Source of the DNA: Rhodococcus sp. (in: high G+C Gram-positive bacteria) | GTDB lineage: Bacteria > Actinomycetota > Actinomycetes > Mycobacteriales > Mycobacteriaceae | Direction: 5' to 3' | NCBI RefSeq assembly: GCF_023264675.1 | Contig: NZ_JAHFVG010000009.1 | Coordinates: forward strand, 1 to 42,076 | Length of the DNA: 42,076 nucleotides | Shown here: in pieces, positions 24,317 to 33,562 of the stretch | Layout of the letters: every line of letters begins with the position of its first letter | Position numbering within the stretch: the first letter of the stretch is position 1 | Notes under the pieces: generated by a model | What the model was told of the DNA's origin: nothing | Databases searched by the model: none | What the model saw: only the letters and a program-made list of their open reading frames with translations | Translations under genes and position numbers: made by a program

Positions 24317-25231
24317 TCATTCCGACGGAATCGGATGGAGGGCTCCGACCGTTTTCAGGAGATCCAAGAAGTCGCGGTCGATTCCGGGTGCGACCGCCAC
24401 GGTGACTGCTCCCTCGCTGCTGGACGAGTTCGGCTGCGGGATCACCACGGTTGCGCCCGCTTCCTCGGCGATGAGCGAACCCGCCGCCCAGTCCCACGGG
24501 CTGAGTCCGTGCTCGAAGTGTGCGTCGACCGCGCCCGATGCAACCATGCACAGGTCGAGAGCCGCCGATCCGATCCGCCTGATGTCGCGAACTCGCGGCA
24601 GAAGTTCACTGATGATCCGACCCTGCCCGGTACGCCGAAGCGCACCGTAACCGAATCCGGTTGCCACCAGCGCCAACGAGACGTCCGAGAGCGGGTTGCA
24701 CGTCAGTTCGCGCGAACTGCCGTCGGATTCGACTGCAGTGGCGCCGAATCCGCGTGCCGCACCGAACACGATCTCGCGGGCCACGTCGACCACAACACCG
24801 GCAACACTCACTCCGTCGACCTGTGCGGCAACCGAAATCGCGTAGGCAGGAATCCCGTACAAGAAATTGACGGTCCCGTCGATCGGATCGAGAACCCAAC
24901 GCACCCCCGCGGTCGATTCGGTCGATCCCCCACCCTCCTCGCCGAGAATTGCGTCACCCGGTCGACGATCGGCGAGGAGTCGACGCAGCACAGCTTCGGT
25001 CTCGGTGTCCACGATCGTCACCGGATCGGTCGGCGTGCTCTTGGTGGTCACGGCAGCCTGGCCGCCGGGGACGTCGGACTCTGCACCGGGGCCGAACACC
25101 TCTGGTCGCCGGGCCCGGACGTGCGCCGCCGCGGCCCGAGCCACATCCTCGGCGACCTTCAGCAGCTCACGGGACAGATTCGGAGAGGAACTCTCGGACG
25201 AAGCGTGGGCGTCAACTCGTGGGTTCGGCAC
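24317..25231 (-). CDS. suhB: Inositol-1-monophosphatase family protein
   Basis: A 304-residue Mg2+-dependent phosphatase of the inositol monophosphatase family. Metal-binding motifs are present: GEEGG (97-101), the DPIDGT core (115-120, in [12 protein letters not shown]) and WDWAAG (246-251). The family hydrolyses inositol phosphate for phosphatidylinositol and mycothiol synthesis. It is the equivalent of Rv2701c, called SuhB. The N-terminal 20 residues ([19 protein letters not shown]) are probably disordered. The GTG at 25231 is used. It is divergent from ppgK, 101 bp apart, the usual actinobacterial arrangement. Confidence 0.93.
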   Translation of the reverse strand: MPNPRVDAHASSESSSPNLSRELLKVAEDVARAAAAHVRARRPEVFGPGAESDVPGGQAAVTTKSTPTDPVTIVDTETEAVLRRLLADRRPGDAILGEEGGGSTESTAGVRWVLDPIDGTVNFLYGIPAYAISVAAQVDGVSVAGVVVDVAREIVFGAARGFGATAVESDGSSRELTCNPLSDVSLALVATGFGYGALRRTGQGRIISELLPRVRDIRRIGSAALDLCMVASGAVDAHFEHGLSPWDWAAGSLIAEEAGATVVIPQPNSSSSEGAVTVAVAPGIDRDFLDLLKTVGALHPIPSE

Positions 25232-25319
25232 CGGACCATCGCATCACACGTTGCGCTGCACACACCAGTCGGACAGAACACGTACATCTCATCGTCCACC
25301 GCATCGGCCCTGTGCGCAC

Positions 25320-25325
25320 TAGTCT
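25320..25325 (+). promoter_or_regulatory. -10 box for leaderless ppgK transcript
   Basis: TAGTCT (TANNNT) ends 7 nt before the ppgK ATG, the same spacing as at glsA and DUF3093. No ribosome site lies between. This predicts a leaderless mRNA. Confidence 0.5.
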
Positions 25326-25332
25326 TTTCCCC

Positions 25333-26136
25333 ATGACTCAGGCAGGTTCGGAATCGACAACACCCGACGCGGGGCAACGGCGCGGATTCGGTATCGACGT
25401 GGGTGGCAGCGGAATCAAGGGCGGAATCGTCGACCTCGTGACCGGTGAACTCGTCGGCGACCGGTACAAGATCGAGACCCCTCAACCGTCCACTCCCGAC
25501 GCGGTGGCCGCTGTCGTCGCCGAGATCGTGGCTCACTTCGAATGGACGGGACCGGTCGGTGTGACGCTGCCTGCCGTCGTCACCAACGGTGTGGCACGTT
25601 CGGCCGCCAACATCGACAAGTCCTGGATCGACACCGATGCCAAGGCTCTGTTCGCCTCGGCGATCGGACACCAGAACGTGACCGTCCTGAACGACGCGGA
25701 CGCTGCAGGCGTCGCCGAGGACCGTTTCGGCGGCGGCAAGGACAAGAGCGGCGTCGTCGTTCTGCTCACGTTCGGTACCGGTATCGGATCGGCAGTCCTG
25801 CACAACGGCGTGTTGCTGCCCAACACCGAGTTCGGACACCTAGAGGTGGACGGCAAGGAAGCCGAGCACCGCGCGGCGTCGTCGGTGAAGGAGACCAAGG
25901 ACCTCTCGTACAAGGATTGGGCAAAGGAGGTATCGAAGGTTCTCGAGACCTTCGAAGCACTGCTGTGGCCCGATCTGTTCATCGCCGGAGGCGGAATCAG
26001 TCGCAAGAGCGAGAAGTGGATTCCCCACCTGACCAACAGAACCCCCGTGGTGGCGGCCACATTGTTGAACACAGCCGGCATCGTCGGTGCCGCTCTTGCA
26101 GCCGACACAGCGGCCGAAACGGGCAAGGCTGGGTAA
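25333..26136 (+). CDS. ppgK: Polyphosphate glucokinase
   Basis: A 267-residue ROK-family sugar kinase that phosphorylates glucose using polyphosphate or ATP. The phosphate-binding motif [11 protein letters not shown] is at 20-30, the catalytic Asp lies in LNDADAAG (119-126), and a second phosphate motif TFGTGIGSA is at 146-154. The C-terminal [24 protein letters not shown] segment ([22 protein letters not shown]) is typical of PPGK. The motif [18 protein letters not shown] is also family-typical. It is the equivalent of Rv2702. It provides glucose 6-phosphate in the cytosol. The ATG at 25333 has TAGTCT 7 nt upstream. It is followed by sigA 123 bp later. Confidence 0.96.
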   Translation: MTQAGSESTTPDAGQRRGFGIDVGGSGIKGGIVDLVTGELVGDRYKIETPQPSTPDAVAAVVAEIVAHFEWTGPVGVTLPAVVTNGVARSAANIDKSWIDTDAKALFASAIGHQNVTVLNDADAAGVAEDRFGGGKDKSGVVVLLTFGTGIGSAVLHNGVLLPNTEFGHLEVDGKEAEHRAASSVKETKDLSYKDWAKEVSKVLETFEALLWPDLFIAGGGISRKSEKWIPHLTNRTPVVAATLLNTAGIVGAALAADTAAETGKAG

Positions 26137-26155
26137 CAAACTTCCTGGCGGTCGT

Positions 26156-26186
26156 TACAATGGTTGATGCCGGTCTGCACACCGGC
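26156..26186 (+). promoter_or_regulatory. Candidate sigA promoter and leader hairpin
   Basis: TACAAT (26156-26161) is a good SigA -10 box. A weak TAACAA at 26134-26139 lies 16 nt upstream but overlaps the end of ppgK. A small hairpin (GCCGGT 26169-26174, ACCGGC 26181-26186) sits near the predicted start; it may instead end ppgK transcripts. Confidence 0.4.
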
Positions 26187-26259
26187 ACAATCGACAAGAC
26201 CTCTCCGCCGGAAACCACTCTGGCGTGACGCCGCACGACACCGTCACGAAAGGGCGTAC

Positions 26260-27660
<1,401 letters not shown>

Positions 27661-27684
27661 CCTGAAGACTCTGTTCGCACGTCA

Positions 27685-27726
27685 CGAGAAGCCGCTGCCT
27701 CCTTTTCTGGAGTCGGCGGCTTCTCG
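27685..27726 (+). terminator. sigA terminator hairpin
   Basis: CGAGAAGCCGC (27685-27695) pairs perfectly with GCGGCTTCTCG (27716-27726) over a 20-nt spacer, 25 bp after the sigA stop. There is no T-run. The next gene starts 73 bp later in the same direction, so some read-through is possible. Confidence 0.65.
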
Positions 27727-27798
27727 CGTGGAGCCCGGCGCCCGGTCTCATCATTTCGTCGGACGACCGGCAGCCGAGTCTGTGCCACGATAGATCTC

Positions 27799-29064
27799 GT
27801 GCGACGCTGGTCCGATCTGTCTCCCCACACTCAGGACATCGGGCTCGTGGTGGGCCAGTTCGCGTTCTGCGCTGCTCTCTATGCAACGAACATCTACCGT
27901 CTGACGCCGGATCGTATCGACGTGTCGATCGGTGTTCGCATCGCGATCTTGGTCGCTCTGTGTGGATGCTCGTATCTCCGCCGTCGTGCGCCCGTGACGG
28001 CCTTGGCCCTCGCACTCGTTCCGTTCGGCGTCGACCTCTGGCTGGGAGCAACCCTGCCGGTGTGGTTGATCCTGTCCGATCTCGTCTACGCCCTCGCCCT
28101 CTACGGCACCGATCGGCAGTCCGTCGGAATCGTCAGGCTGTGCGCATGTCTGTCGTTGGTGACGTGTGGCGTCGTATTCGCCGCCACCCACAACGGTGAT
28201 GTGGTGGTCATCGCGGTGGGTGCCGCCGCCGCGTTCCTCGGCACTCCTCTGTGGTGGGCGCGCAGCGTCCGTCAACACAAGGCCACCGCCGACGCCGAGC
28301 GAGCGCGAGCCGAAGCACTCACCGTGATCGCCGAACTCGATCGCCGAGCAGCAATCGAAGCCGAGCGTTCGCGAATGGCTCGGGATCTGCACGACGTCGT
28401 CGCCGGACACATCTCGGCAATTGCCATTCAGTCGGAGGCGGTGCTGCGACTCGTCGGGCGACCGACTCCGGACGATTCCCGACGTCCGGCTCCAGATATT
28501 CGCGACATCGTGACGTCCATCAGAACCAACAGCACCGACGCACTGAGCGAGATGCGGTCGATGATCGGATTGCTGCGCGGCAACGACAGCCTGGACGACC
28601 TGGTCACCGCCGGACGACTCGACGAGCTTCCGCGACTGTTCGATTCGGCGCGAGCCAGCGGCACCGAGGTGCAGCTCCTCGGTGCCGTCGGCGCCTCGCC
28701 GCGCACCGGAGAGATTCCTGCTGCCGTCGATCAAGCTGCGTACCGGATCGTGCAGGAATCATTGACCAACGCAATCGTGCACGCGCCTGGACAACGCACG
28801 GTGGTCGAACTGCAGTGCGTGGGCGAGACCCTGACGATCATCGTCGCCAACGACGTCGGTCGACACCGACCCGAACGCAACACCGAGAGCCACCGCGCGT
28901 CGAACTTCGGCACCGAACTCGGCACGACCGAACGCAGGGGGACGGGATTGAACAATATGCGTCAGCGCGCCGAACTGCTGGGCGGACATGTCCACGCGGG
29001 CCGCGACGGCTCTCGGTGGACGGTGAAAGCTGTTATTCCTCTGACTTCTTCGGCGGCACCATGA
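27799..29064 (+). CDS. Two-component sensor histidine kinase (NarL/DesK type)
   Basis: A 421-residue membrane histidine kinase. About four to five hydrophobic segments occupy residues 10-155. A coiled segment (QHKATADAERARAEALTVIAELDRRAAIEAER) leads into the HisKA_3 dimerisation domain, with the phosphorylated His198 in RMARDLHDVVAGHISAIAIQSE. The HATPase_c domain (about 300-415) has QESLTNAIVHA, an N-box, and RRGTGLNNMRQRAELLGG, a G-box. The signal is unknown. The GTG at 27799 is the annotated start. The stop overlaps the ATG of the response regulator (ATGA), so the pair is coupled. It lies between sigA and sigB, where mycobacteria have no two-component system. Confidence 0.95.
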   Translation: MRRWSDLSPHTQDIGLVVGQFAFCAALYATNIYRLTPDRIDVSIGVRIAILVALCGCSYLRRRAPVTALALALVPFGVDLWLGATLPVWLILSDLVYALALYGTDRQSVGIVRLCACLSLVTCGVVFAATHNGDVVVIAVGAAAAFLGTPLWWARSVRQHKATADAERARAEALTVIAELDRRAAIEAERSRMARDLHDVVAGHISAIAIQSEAVLRLVGRPTPDDSRRPAPDIRDIVTSIRTNSTDALSEMRSMIGLLRGNDSLDDLVTAGRLDELPRLFDSARASGTEVQLLGAVGASPRTGEIPAAVDQAAYRIVQESLTNAIVHAPGQRTVVELQCVGETLTIIVANDVGRHRPERNTESHRASNFGTELGTTERRGTGLNNMRQRAELLGGHVHAGRDGSRWTVKAVIPLTSSAAP

Positions 29065-29702
29065 TCCGTGTTCTCATCGCCGACGATCACAGCGCAATTC
29101 GATCCGGGCTGTCCGTCATCGTTTCCTCGACGCCGGGGTTCGAGGTGGTCGGCGAAGCCTCGGACGGGTACGCCGCGATCGAGCAGAGTGCACGGTTGGA
29201 CCCCGATGTGGTGTTGATGGACATTCGAATGCCGGGACTGGACGGGATCGAAGCGACCAGGAGAATCACCGGCGAGCAGAACGTCCGCGTTCTGATCCTG
29301 ACGACCTTCGACGTCGACGACTACCTCTTCCGGGCCTTGCGAGCAGGCGCATCCGGGTTCGTCCTGAAATCCATATCGGCCGAAGATCTGATCGCAGCGA
29401 TCGAGTCGGTGCACGCCGGGGACGGCGTATTGGCACCGGAGGTCACCCGAACGTTGATCGACGCCTTCACCGCGCACACCGTTGCGGCGGCCGAGCCCGC
29501 ACATCCAGGGCTGAATCACCTCACCGATCGCGAGCACGACGTACTGGGTTTGCTCGGCGACGGTTTGTCGAACGCTCAGATCGCACGCCGCCTCTTCATC
29601 GGAGAAACGACTGTCAAGACTCATGTGTCGCGGGTGCTGACCAAGCTCGGGGTGGCCTCGCGGGTCCAGGCTGCGATCATCGCACGCTCGAAGGCGGGCT
29701 AG
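29061..29702 (+). CDS. Two-component response regulator, LuxR/NarL family
   Basis: A 213-residue regulator. The receiver domain (1-120) has the phospho-acceptor Asp54 in VLMDIRMPG, with acidic DD at 8-9 and K105-type Lys in LKSISAEDL. The LuxR HTH (about 145-210) has LTDREHDVLGLLGDGLSNAQIARRLFIGETTVKTHVSRVLTKLGVASR. It is the cognate partner of the upstream kinase; its ATG overlaps the kinase stop. Targets are unknown; self- and neighbour-control is the usual pattern. The nearest downstream gene (DUF952) converges on it. Confidence 0.95.
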   Translation: MIRVLIADDHSAIRSGLSVIVSSTPGFEVVGEASDGYAAIEQSARLDPDVVLMDIRMPGLDGIEATRRITGEQNVRVLILTTFDVDDYLFRALRAGASGFVLKSISAEDLIAAIESVHAGDGVLAPEVTRTLIDAFTAHTVAAAEPAHPGLNHLTDREHDVLGLLGDGLSNAQIARRLFIGETTVKTHVSRVLTKLGVASRVQAAIIARSKAG

Positions 29703-29707
29703 ACCGG

Positions 29708-30082
29708 TCAGAAGATCGGTGGGCCGAACTGCCCGTCCGGACCGGGGGCGTACGGAGTCACCGATGTGACCGCGCTCACGGGAAGCGGCCCGTAGAGGTG
29801 CGGAAACAACATCGACTCGGGGTCGCCCGGCACGCCAGGTTCCCATTCGAGCGGCGCGCCCAACTGCCTTGGATCGAGAACCAGCAGAAGAAGATTCGCG
29901 TGACCGGCAAACAACCGATTCGCCGGCAGATGGACCTGCTCGGCAGAAGACAGATGGACGAAGCCGATACTGTCGAAGGAGTCAGGTCGGACTTCGCCAG
30001 CGGCCTGCGCCGCCTCCCACTCCTCGGCGGAGCAGATGTGCAGTAGCACCCGACTCGGTTCGTTCACATCGAGTTCCGTCAT
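29708..30082 (-). CDS. DUF952 protein
   Basis: A 124-residue protein of the DUF952 family. Conserved parts are LLHICSAEEWEAAQAAGEVRPDSFDSIGFVHLSSAEQVHLPANRLFAG (the HxC.A.EW.A and S..GFIHLS signatures) and LLVLDPRQLGAPLEWEPG ... FPHLYGPLPVSAV. The fold resembles an ADP-ribosyltransferase-like or glutathione-transferase-like unit, but no activity is established. The ATG at 30082 has GAAAGG about 9 nt upstream, lying in a 12-bp palindrome (CCTTTCGAAAGG, 30092-30103). Its end is 5 bp from the response-regulator stop on the other strand. Confidence 0.87.
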   Translation of the reverse strand: MTELDVNEPSRVLLHICSAEEWEAAQAAGEVRPDSFDSIGFVHLSSAEQVHLPANRLFAGHANLLLLVLDPRQLGAPLEWEPGVPGDPESMLFPHLYGPLPVSAVTSVTPYAPGPDGQFGPPIF

Positions 30083-30139
30083 GACACCATGCCTTTCGAA
30101 AGGTCGATTTCGGTTGTCGCCGCGGCGGACCGGTATCCG

Positions 30140-31096
30140 TCACGGCGGTGGTACATCGGTCGGTGCTTCGTTCGGCACCGTCGCAGCGCGGGCGCCGCTG
30201 CCACCGAGCACCACTGCTGCCACCACCGCGACGATCCCCAGCCCCTCGGCGAGGGTGGGCAATTGAGTCAGTACGACGGCCCCGACCACTGTCGCCGTCG
30301 TGGGGAGGAGCGCCAGCAGCAAGGCGAATCGAGCGCGACCGATACGCGTGAGAACGAGTTGATCGAGTACGTAGGGAATCACGCTCGACATCAGGCCTAC
30401 TCCGAGTCCGAGGATCCACACTCGCGGTTCCCCGAACACACTCGCGTCGTGGACGATCACCGGGGTCACCAGGATCGGGGCCAAAATGACCGAGGCACCC
30501 GCCATTCCGACTGCCAGGTCGTCGATGCCGTCTCCTGCGTCGGCAACTCGCTTGCCCAGCAGAATGTACGCGGCCCACAGGGCTGCGGAGGCAAGGGCGA
30601 ATCCCACTCCCGGCAGTCCTACCGATCCCCCGCCCAACTGTGATCCTGCAATGGCGAGCACGCCGACGACAACGAGCGCGAGGGCCAGCATGTCCCGAAG
30701 TCGGCGCGACCCGAATGCCGCCACCGTGACCGGTCCGAGGAACTCGATCGCGACGGCAGCGCCCAACGGAATCCGATCGATCGCTTCGTAGAACATGACG
30801 TTCATGCCGACCGTCGCCAACCCGAACAGTGTGGCGATCATCACTTTTCGGCCGGTCCACGGACGGGAGTCGGTCCGGCGAACCCATGGCCGTCGCCACA
30901 GCAACAGCACCACGCCCGCACCGAGTGCCCGCAACCACGCGACCGCTGCCGGATCGAGTACGTCGAAGAGAAAGATTCCGATTGCGGCACCGAGATATTG
31001 GCAGAGTCCACCCACGACGAACAGGGCGGGCACCACCGGTCCCGGCAGTGAAGCCGCGGGCACCGAGTGTGCTGATCTCGCCTCGCCTCGCGTCAC
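30140..31096 (-). CDS. EamA/RhtA-type transporter
   Basis: A 318-residue integral membrane protein with ten predicted helices in two EamA repeats (about 25-150 and 160-300). Typical phrases are FLFDVLDPAAVAWLRALGAGVVLLLWRRP, GMNVMFYEAIDRIPLGAAVAIEFLGPVTVAAF, GLPGVGFALASAALWAAYILLGKRVA and SSVIPYVLDQLVLTRIGRARFALLLALLPTTATVVGAVVLTQLP. The repeat pattern PLGAAVAIEFLGP is close to RhtA threonine/homoserine exporters, so amino-acid export is the best guess. The substrate is not proved. The GTG at 31096 has TAGGGT 6 nt upstream, a leaderless candidate. It points away from the DUF7455 gene. Confidence 0.88.
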   Translation of the reverse strand: MTRGEARSAHSVPAASLPGPVVPALFVVGGLCQYLGAAIGIFLFDVLDPAAVAWLRALGAGVVLLLWRRPWVRRTDSRPWTGRKVMIATLFGLATVGMNVMFYEAIDRIPLGAAVAIEFLGPVTVAAFGSRRLRDMLALALVVVGVLAIAGSQLGGGSVGLPGVGFALASAALWAAYILLGKRVADAGDGIDDLAVGMAGASVILAPILVTPVIVHDASVFGEPRVWILGLGVGLMSSVIPYVLDQLVLTRIGRARFALLLALLPTTATVVGAVVLTQLPTLAEGLGIVAVVAAVVLGGSGARAATVPNEAPTDVPPP

Positions 31097-31102
31097 TTCT
31101 CG

Positions 31103-31108
31103 ACCCTA
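31103..31108 (-). promoter_or_regulatory. -10 box for leaderless EamA transcript
   Basis: The minus strand reads TAGGGT followed by 6 nt and the GTG start. This fits TANNNT with transcription beginning at or beside the start codon. Confidence 0.45.
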
Positions 31109-31186
31109 GCCGGGCCGACGGACGCCGAACGAATCAGCTGTGAGCGAACAGATTTTGGCGGCAGACCCGCTGCCAGCAGCTTTCCA

Positions 31187-31213
31187 TTGTGTTTCGTGTT
31201 AGTGACAACACAA
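31187..31213. promoter_or_regulatory. Inverted repeat upstream of DUF7455 gene
   Basis: TTGTGTT (31187-31193) and AACACAA (31207-31213) are reverse complements separated by 13 nt, with GTGTT/AACAC nested inside. The length and symmetry suit a dimeric operator, in the 242-bp gap between the divergent EamA and DUF7455 genes. Confidence 0.55.
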
Positions 31214-31338
31214 AGAAACGCCCTCGGGAACAACACATGACTGCCGAACGTCTGAAAGAGTGTACGGACCGCGCCATACCGACGCGGCGGACCGGCCCCA
31301 GGCAATCGGGTGACACCGAACGCCAGTACGGAGGAGTC

Positions 31339-31533
31339 ATGCCCGGAACATTGACCAGCCCACAATTGACAGCTGCCGACCGGTGCGACCGGTGCGGTGC
31401 AGGGGCTCGCGCACGTGTTGTGCTCTCGACCGGAGGAGAGCTTCTCTTCTGCGGTCATCACGCCAAGGAGCACGAAGACCGATTGCGTGAAGTGAACGCA
31501 ACGGTCGTGACCGAATCGGACTCCGCGGTGTAA
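31339..31533 (+). CDS. DUF7455 small zinc-ribbon protein
   Basis: A 64-residue protein. The core LTAADRCDRCGAGARARVVLSTGGELLFCGHHAKEHEDRLREVNATVV has a CxxC pair and a later CxxH-type pair that probably bind zinc. This family is found near sigA/sigB in actinobacteria; the function is unknown. The ATG at 31339 has GGAGGAG just upstream; the frame is open further upstream, but that part is not family-like. It ends before a strong terminator and is probably a single-gene transcript. Confidence 0.85.
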   Translation: MPGTLTSPQLTAADRCDRCGAGARARVVLSTGGELLFCGHHAKEHEDRLREVNATVVTESDSAV

Positions 31534-31557
31534 CCGGCTCGCACGCGTAAAGCTCGT

Positions 31558-31593
31558 AAGAACGGGTGACCACTTCGGTGGTCACCCGTTCTT
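31558..31593. terminator. Strong bidirectional terminator with TTCG loop
   Basis: AAGAACGGGTGACCAC (31558-31573) pairs perfectly with GTGGTCACCCGTTCTT (31578-31593) around the TTCG tetraloop, a 16-bp stem. The outer A and T bases give a short A/T tract on each side. It ends the DUF7455 gene and faces the end of the helicase gene 23 bp away. Confidence 0.88.
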
Positions 31594-31615
31594 GCGTTTC
31601 GAGCCGGTTCCTCGC

Positions 31616-33349
31616 CTACATCTTGCGCAAGGCAGCGATTCGCTCACCGATCTGATCGGCAGTAGCCATTGCCGTCGGAGGACCACCACAGACCCGCCTC
31701 AGATCGCCGTGAATGACTCCGTGCGGCTTTCCGGTGCGGTGGTGGTACACCGCAACCAGACTGTTCAGCTCGCGCCGCAGAGTGGCCAACTGACCCGCCG
31801 TCGACACACGGTCCGACGCCGCGGGAGCCGGGACGGCCTGTTCGGGTGCGGCCGGCTTCTTCTCCATCTGCTCTTGCTGGCGCTGACGCAGCAGATCTCG
31901 CATCTGCTTGGCGTCGAGCAAACCGGGAAGTCCCAGATAGTCGGCTTCTTCGTCGCTCCCGGAGAACGTGGCCGTGCCGAAGGACGAGCCGTCGTAGATC
32001 ACCTGATCCAGTTCGGCATCGGCGCCGAGCGAGGTGTACGCCTTCTCCTCCTCGCCGAGCTCGTCTTTCTGCTTGTTCGCATCGGCCAGGAGTTCGTCGT
32101 CGAGACCGTCCTTCTCGCGATGCGGCTTTCCCAGAATGTGATCTCGCTGTGCCTCGAGCTGACTGGCGAGGTCGAGCAGGACCGGCACCGACGGCAAGAA
32201 CACACTCGCGGTCTCCCCCGGGCGCCGCGAGCGCACGAAGCGCCCGATGGCCTGGGCGAAATACAGAGGTGTCGATGCACTGGTGGCGTACACACCCACG
32301 GCGAGCCGCGGCACGTCGACACCCTCGGACACCATGCGAACGGCAACCATCCACTTCTGATTGCTCTTACCGAATTCCGCGATGCGGGCCGAGGACGTCG
32401 GATCGTCGGACAGCACGATGGCCGGTGTCTCGCCGGTGATCACCTCGATCAGCTTCGCGTACGCGCGTGCCACCGTCTGATCCGTCGCGATGACCAAACC
32501 GCCCGCGTCCGGCATTCCGCCGCTGCGCAGCTGGCCGAGTCGCGTGTTCGCGGCATGCAACACCGCGGGCATCCAATCGCCCTGGGGATCGAGTGCCGTT
32601 CGCCACGCACGGCCTGTCTGCTCGGCGCTCAGCGGCTCCCCTAGCCGGGCGGTGAACTCCTCGCCCGCATTGTCTCGCCAACGCGCTTCACCCGAATAAG
32701 CCAGGAAGACCACCGGCCGCACGACACCGTCGGCGAGTGCGTCGGAATACCCGTACGAGTGGTCAGCGCGCGAACGCATCAGACCTTCTTGGTCCGGCTC
32801 GTAGTTGACGAACGGAATCGGGCTGTCGTCGCTCCTGAACGGAGTTCCCGTCAGCGCAAGTCGACGCGTCGCATCGGAGAACGCCTCCCGGATGCCCTCG
32901 CCCCAACTCTTGGCGTCACCGCCGTGGTGAATCTCGTCCAGAATGACGAGCGTCTTTCTGGATTCGGTCCTCACCCGATGACGGAAGGGGTGCGAGGCGA
33001 TCTGTGCATAGGTGACCACGACGCCGTGATAGTCGCTCGAGGTCTGTCCGGTCGAGTTCGAGAATCGCGAGTCGAGGGCGATACCTACCCGGGCTGCCGC
33101 TTCCGCCCACTGGTGCTTGAGGTGCTCGGTCGGTGCGACGACCGTCACCTGGTCCACGGTCCGGTGCGCCAACAATTCGGCGGCGACGCGAAGTGCGAAG
33201 GTCGTCTTGCCTGCGCCCGGCGTCGCCACCGCGAGAAAATCCTTGGGTGCGGCGACGAGATATTTGGTCAGAGCACGCCTCTGCCATGCGCGCAGAGGAG
33301 CGCTACCCACGGCTGCCGTGGGATCGGTGGTCTGTGTGGTGTCGGTCAT
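31616..33349 (-). CDS. Superfamily 2 DEAD/DEAH-box helicase
   Basis: A 577-residue SF2 helicase of the XPB/RAD25-like type. Walker A ATPGAGKT is at 42-49, a Q-motif-like LRAWQRRAL upstream, motif II DEIHH at 138-142 and motif III TGTP after RRLALTGTP. Motifs V and VI are MVSEGVDVPRLAVGVYATSASTPLYFAQAIGRFVRSRRPG. After the helicase core a Lys/Glu-rich linker (about 430-530, including the DELGEEEKAY stretch) and a C-terminal domain (QLATLRRELNSLVAVYHHRTGKPHGVIHGDLRRVCGG) follow. ATP-dependent DNA or RNA unwinding is expected; the role is unknown. The ATG at 33349 is preferred; a GTG at 33361 with AGGAA upstream is an alternative. The 5' frame beyond is a shadow. Confidence 0.93.
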   Translation of the reverse strand: MTDTTQTTDPTAAVGSAPLRAWQRRALTKYLVAAPKDFLAVATPGAGKTTFALRVAAELLAHRTVDQVTVVAPTEHLKHQWAEAAARVGIALDSRFSNSTGQTSSDYHGVVVTYAQIASHPFRHRVRTESRKTLVILDEIHHGGDAKSWGEGIREAFSDATRRLALTGTPFRSDDSPIPFVNYEPDQEGLMRSRADHSYGYSDALADGVVRPVVFLAYSGEARWRDNAGEEFTARLGEPLSAEQTGRAWRTALDPQGDWMPAVLHAANTRLGQLRSGGMPDAGGLVIATDQTVARAYAKLIEVITGETPAIVLSDDPTSSARIAEFGKSNQKWMVAVRMVSEGVDVPRLAVGVYATSASTPLYFAQAIGRFVRSRRPGETASVFLPSVPVLLDLASQLEAQRDHILGKPHREKDGLDDELLADANKQKDELGEEEKAYTSLGADAELDQVIYDGSSFGTATFSGSDEEADYLGLPGLLDAKQMRDLLRQRQQEQMEKKPAAPEQAVPAPAASDRVSTAGQLATLRRELNSLVAVYHHRTGKPHGVIHGDLRRVCGGPPTAMATADQIGERIAALRKM

Positions 33350-33562
33350 GTCAGCGCTCACTGGCCGCCGGTTCCTGGCATCGATCGAATTCCTCGCGCT
33401 CTCGCCTAGCCCTGCAGTGTCCGCGGAGGAGCCTATCGCTCCGCACCGACCGATTCTGCATCGCCGCGATCGGAACTTCTCCGGGCAGGGCCGACACGCC
33501 GACGACCCGTGCGCGTGGCGGAACGAGCGCAGTCGGTCGTCGTCAGGAATGCTGGAGGGACC

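Noticed and set aside
30092..30103. 12-bp palindrome CCTTTCGAAAGG before DUF952
   Set aside because: It includes the DUF952 ribosome site and is too short to claim as an operator.
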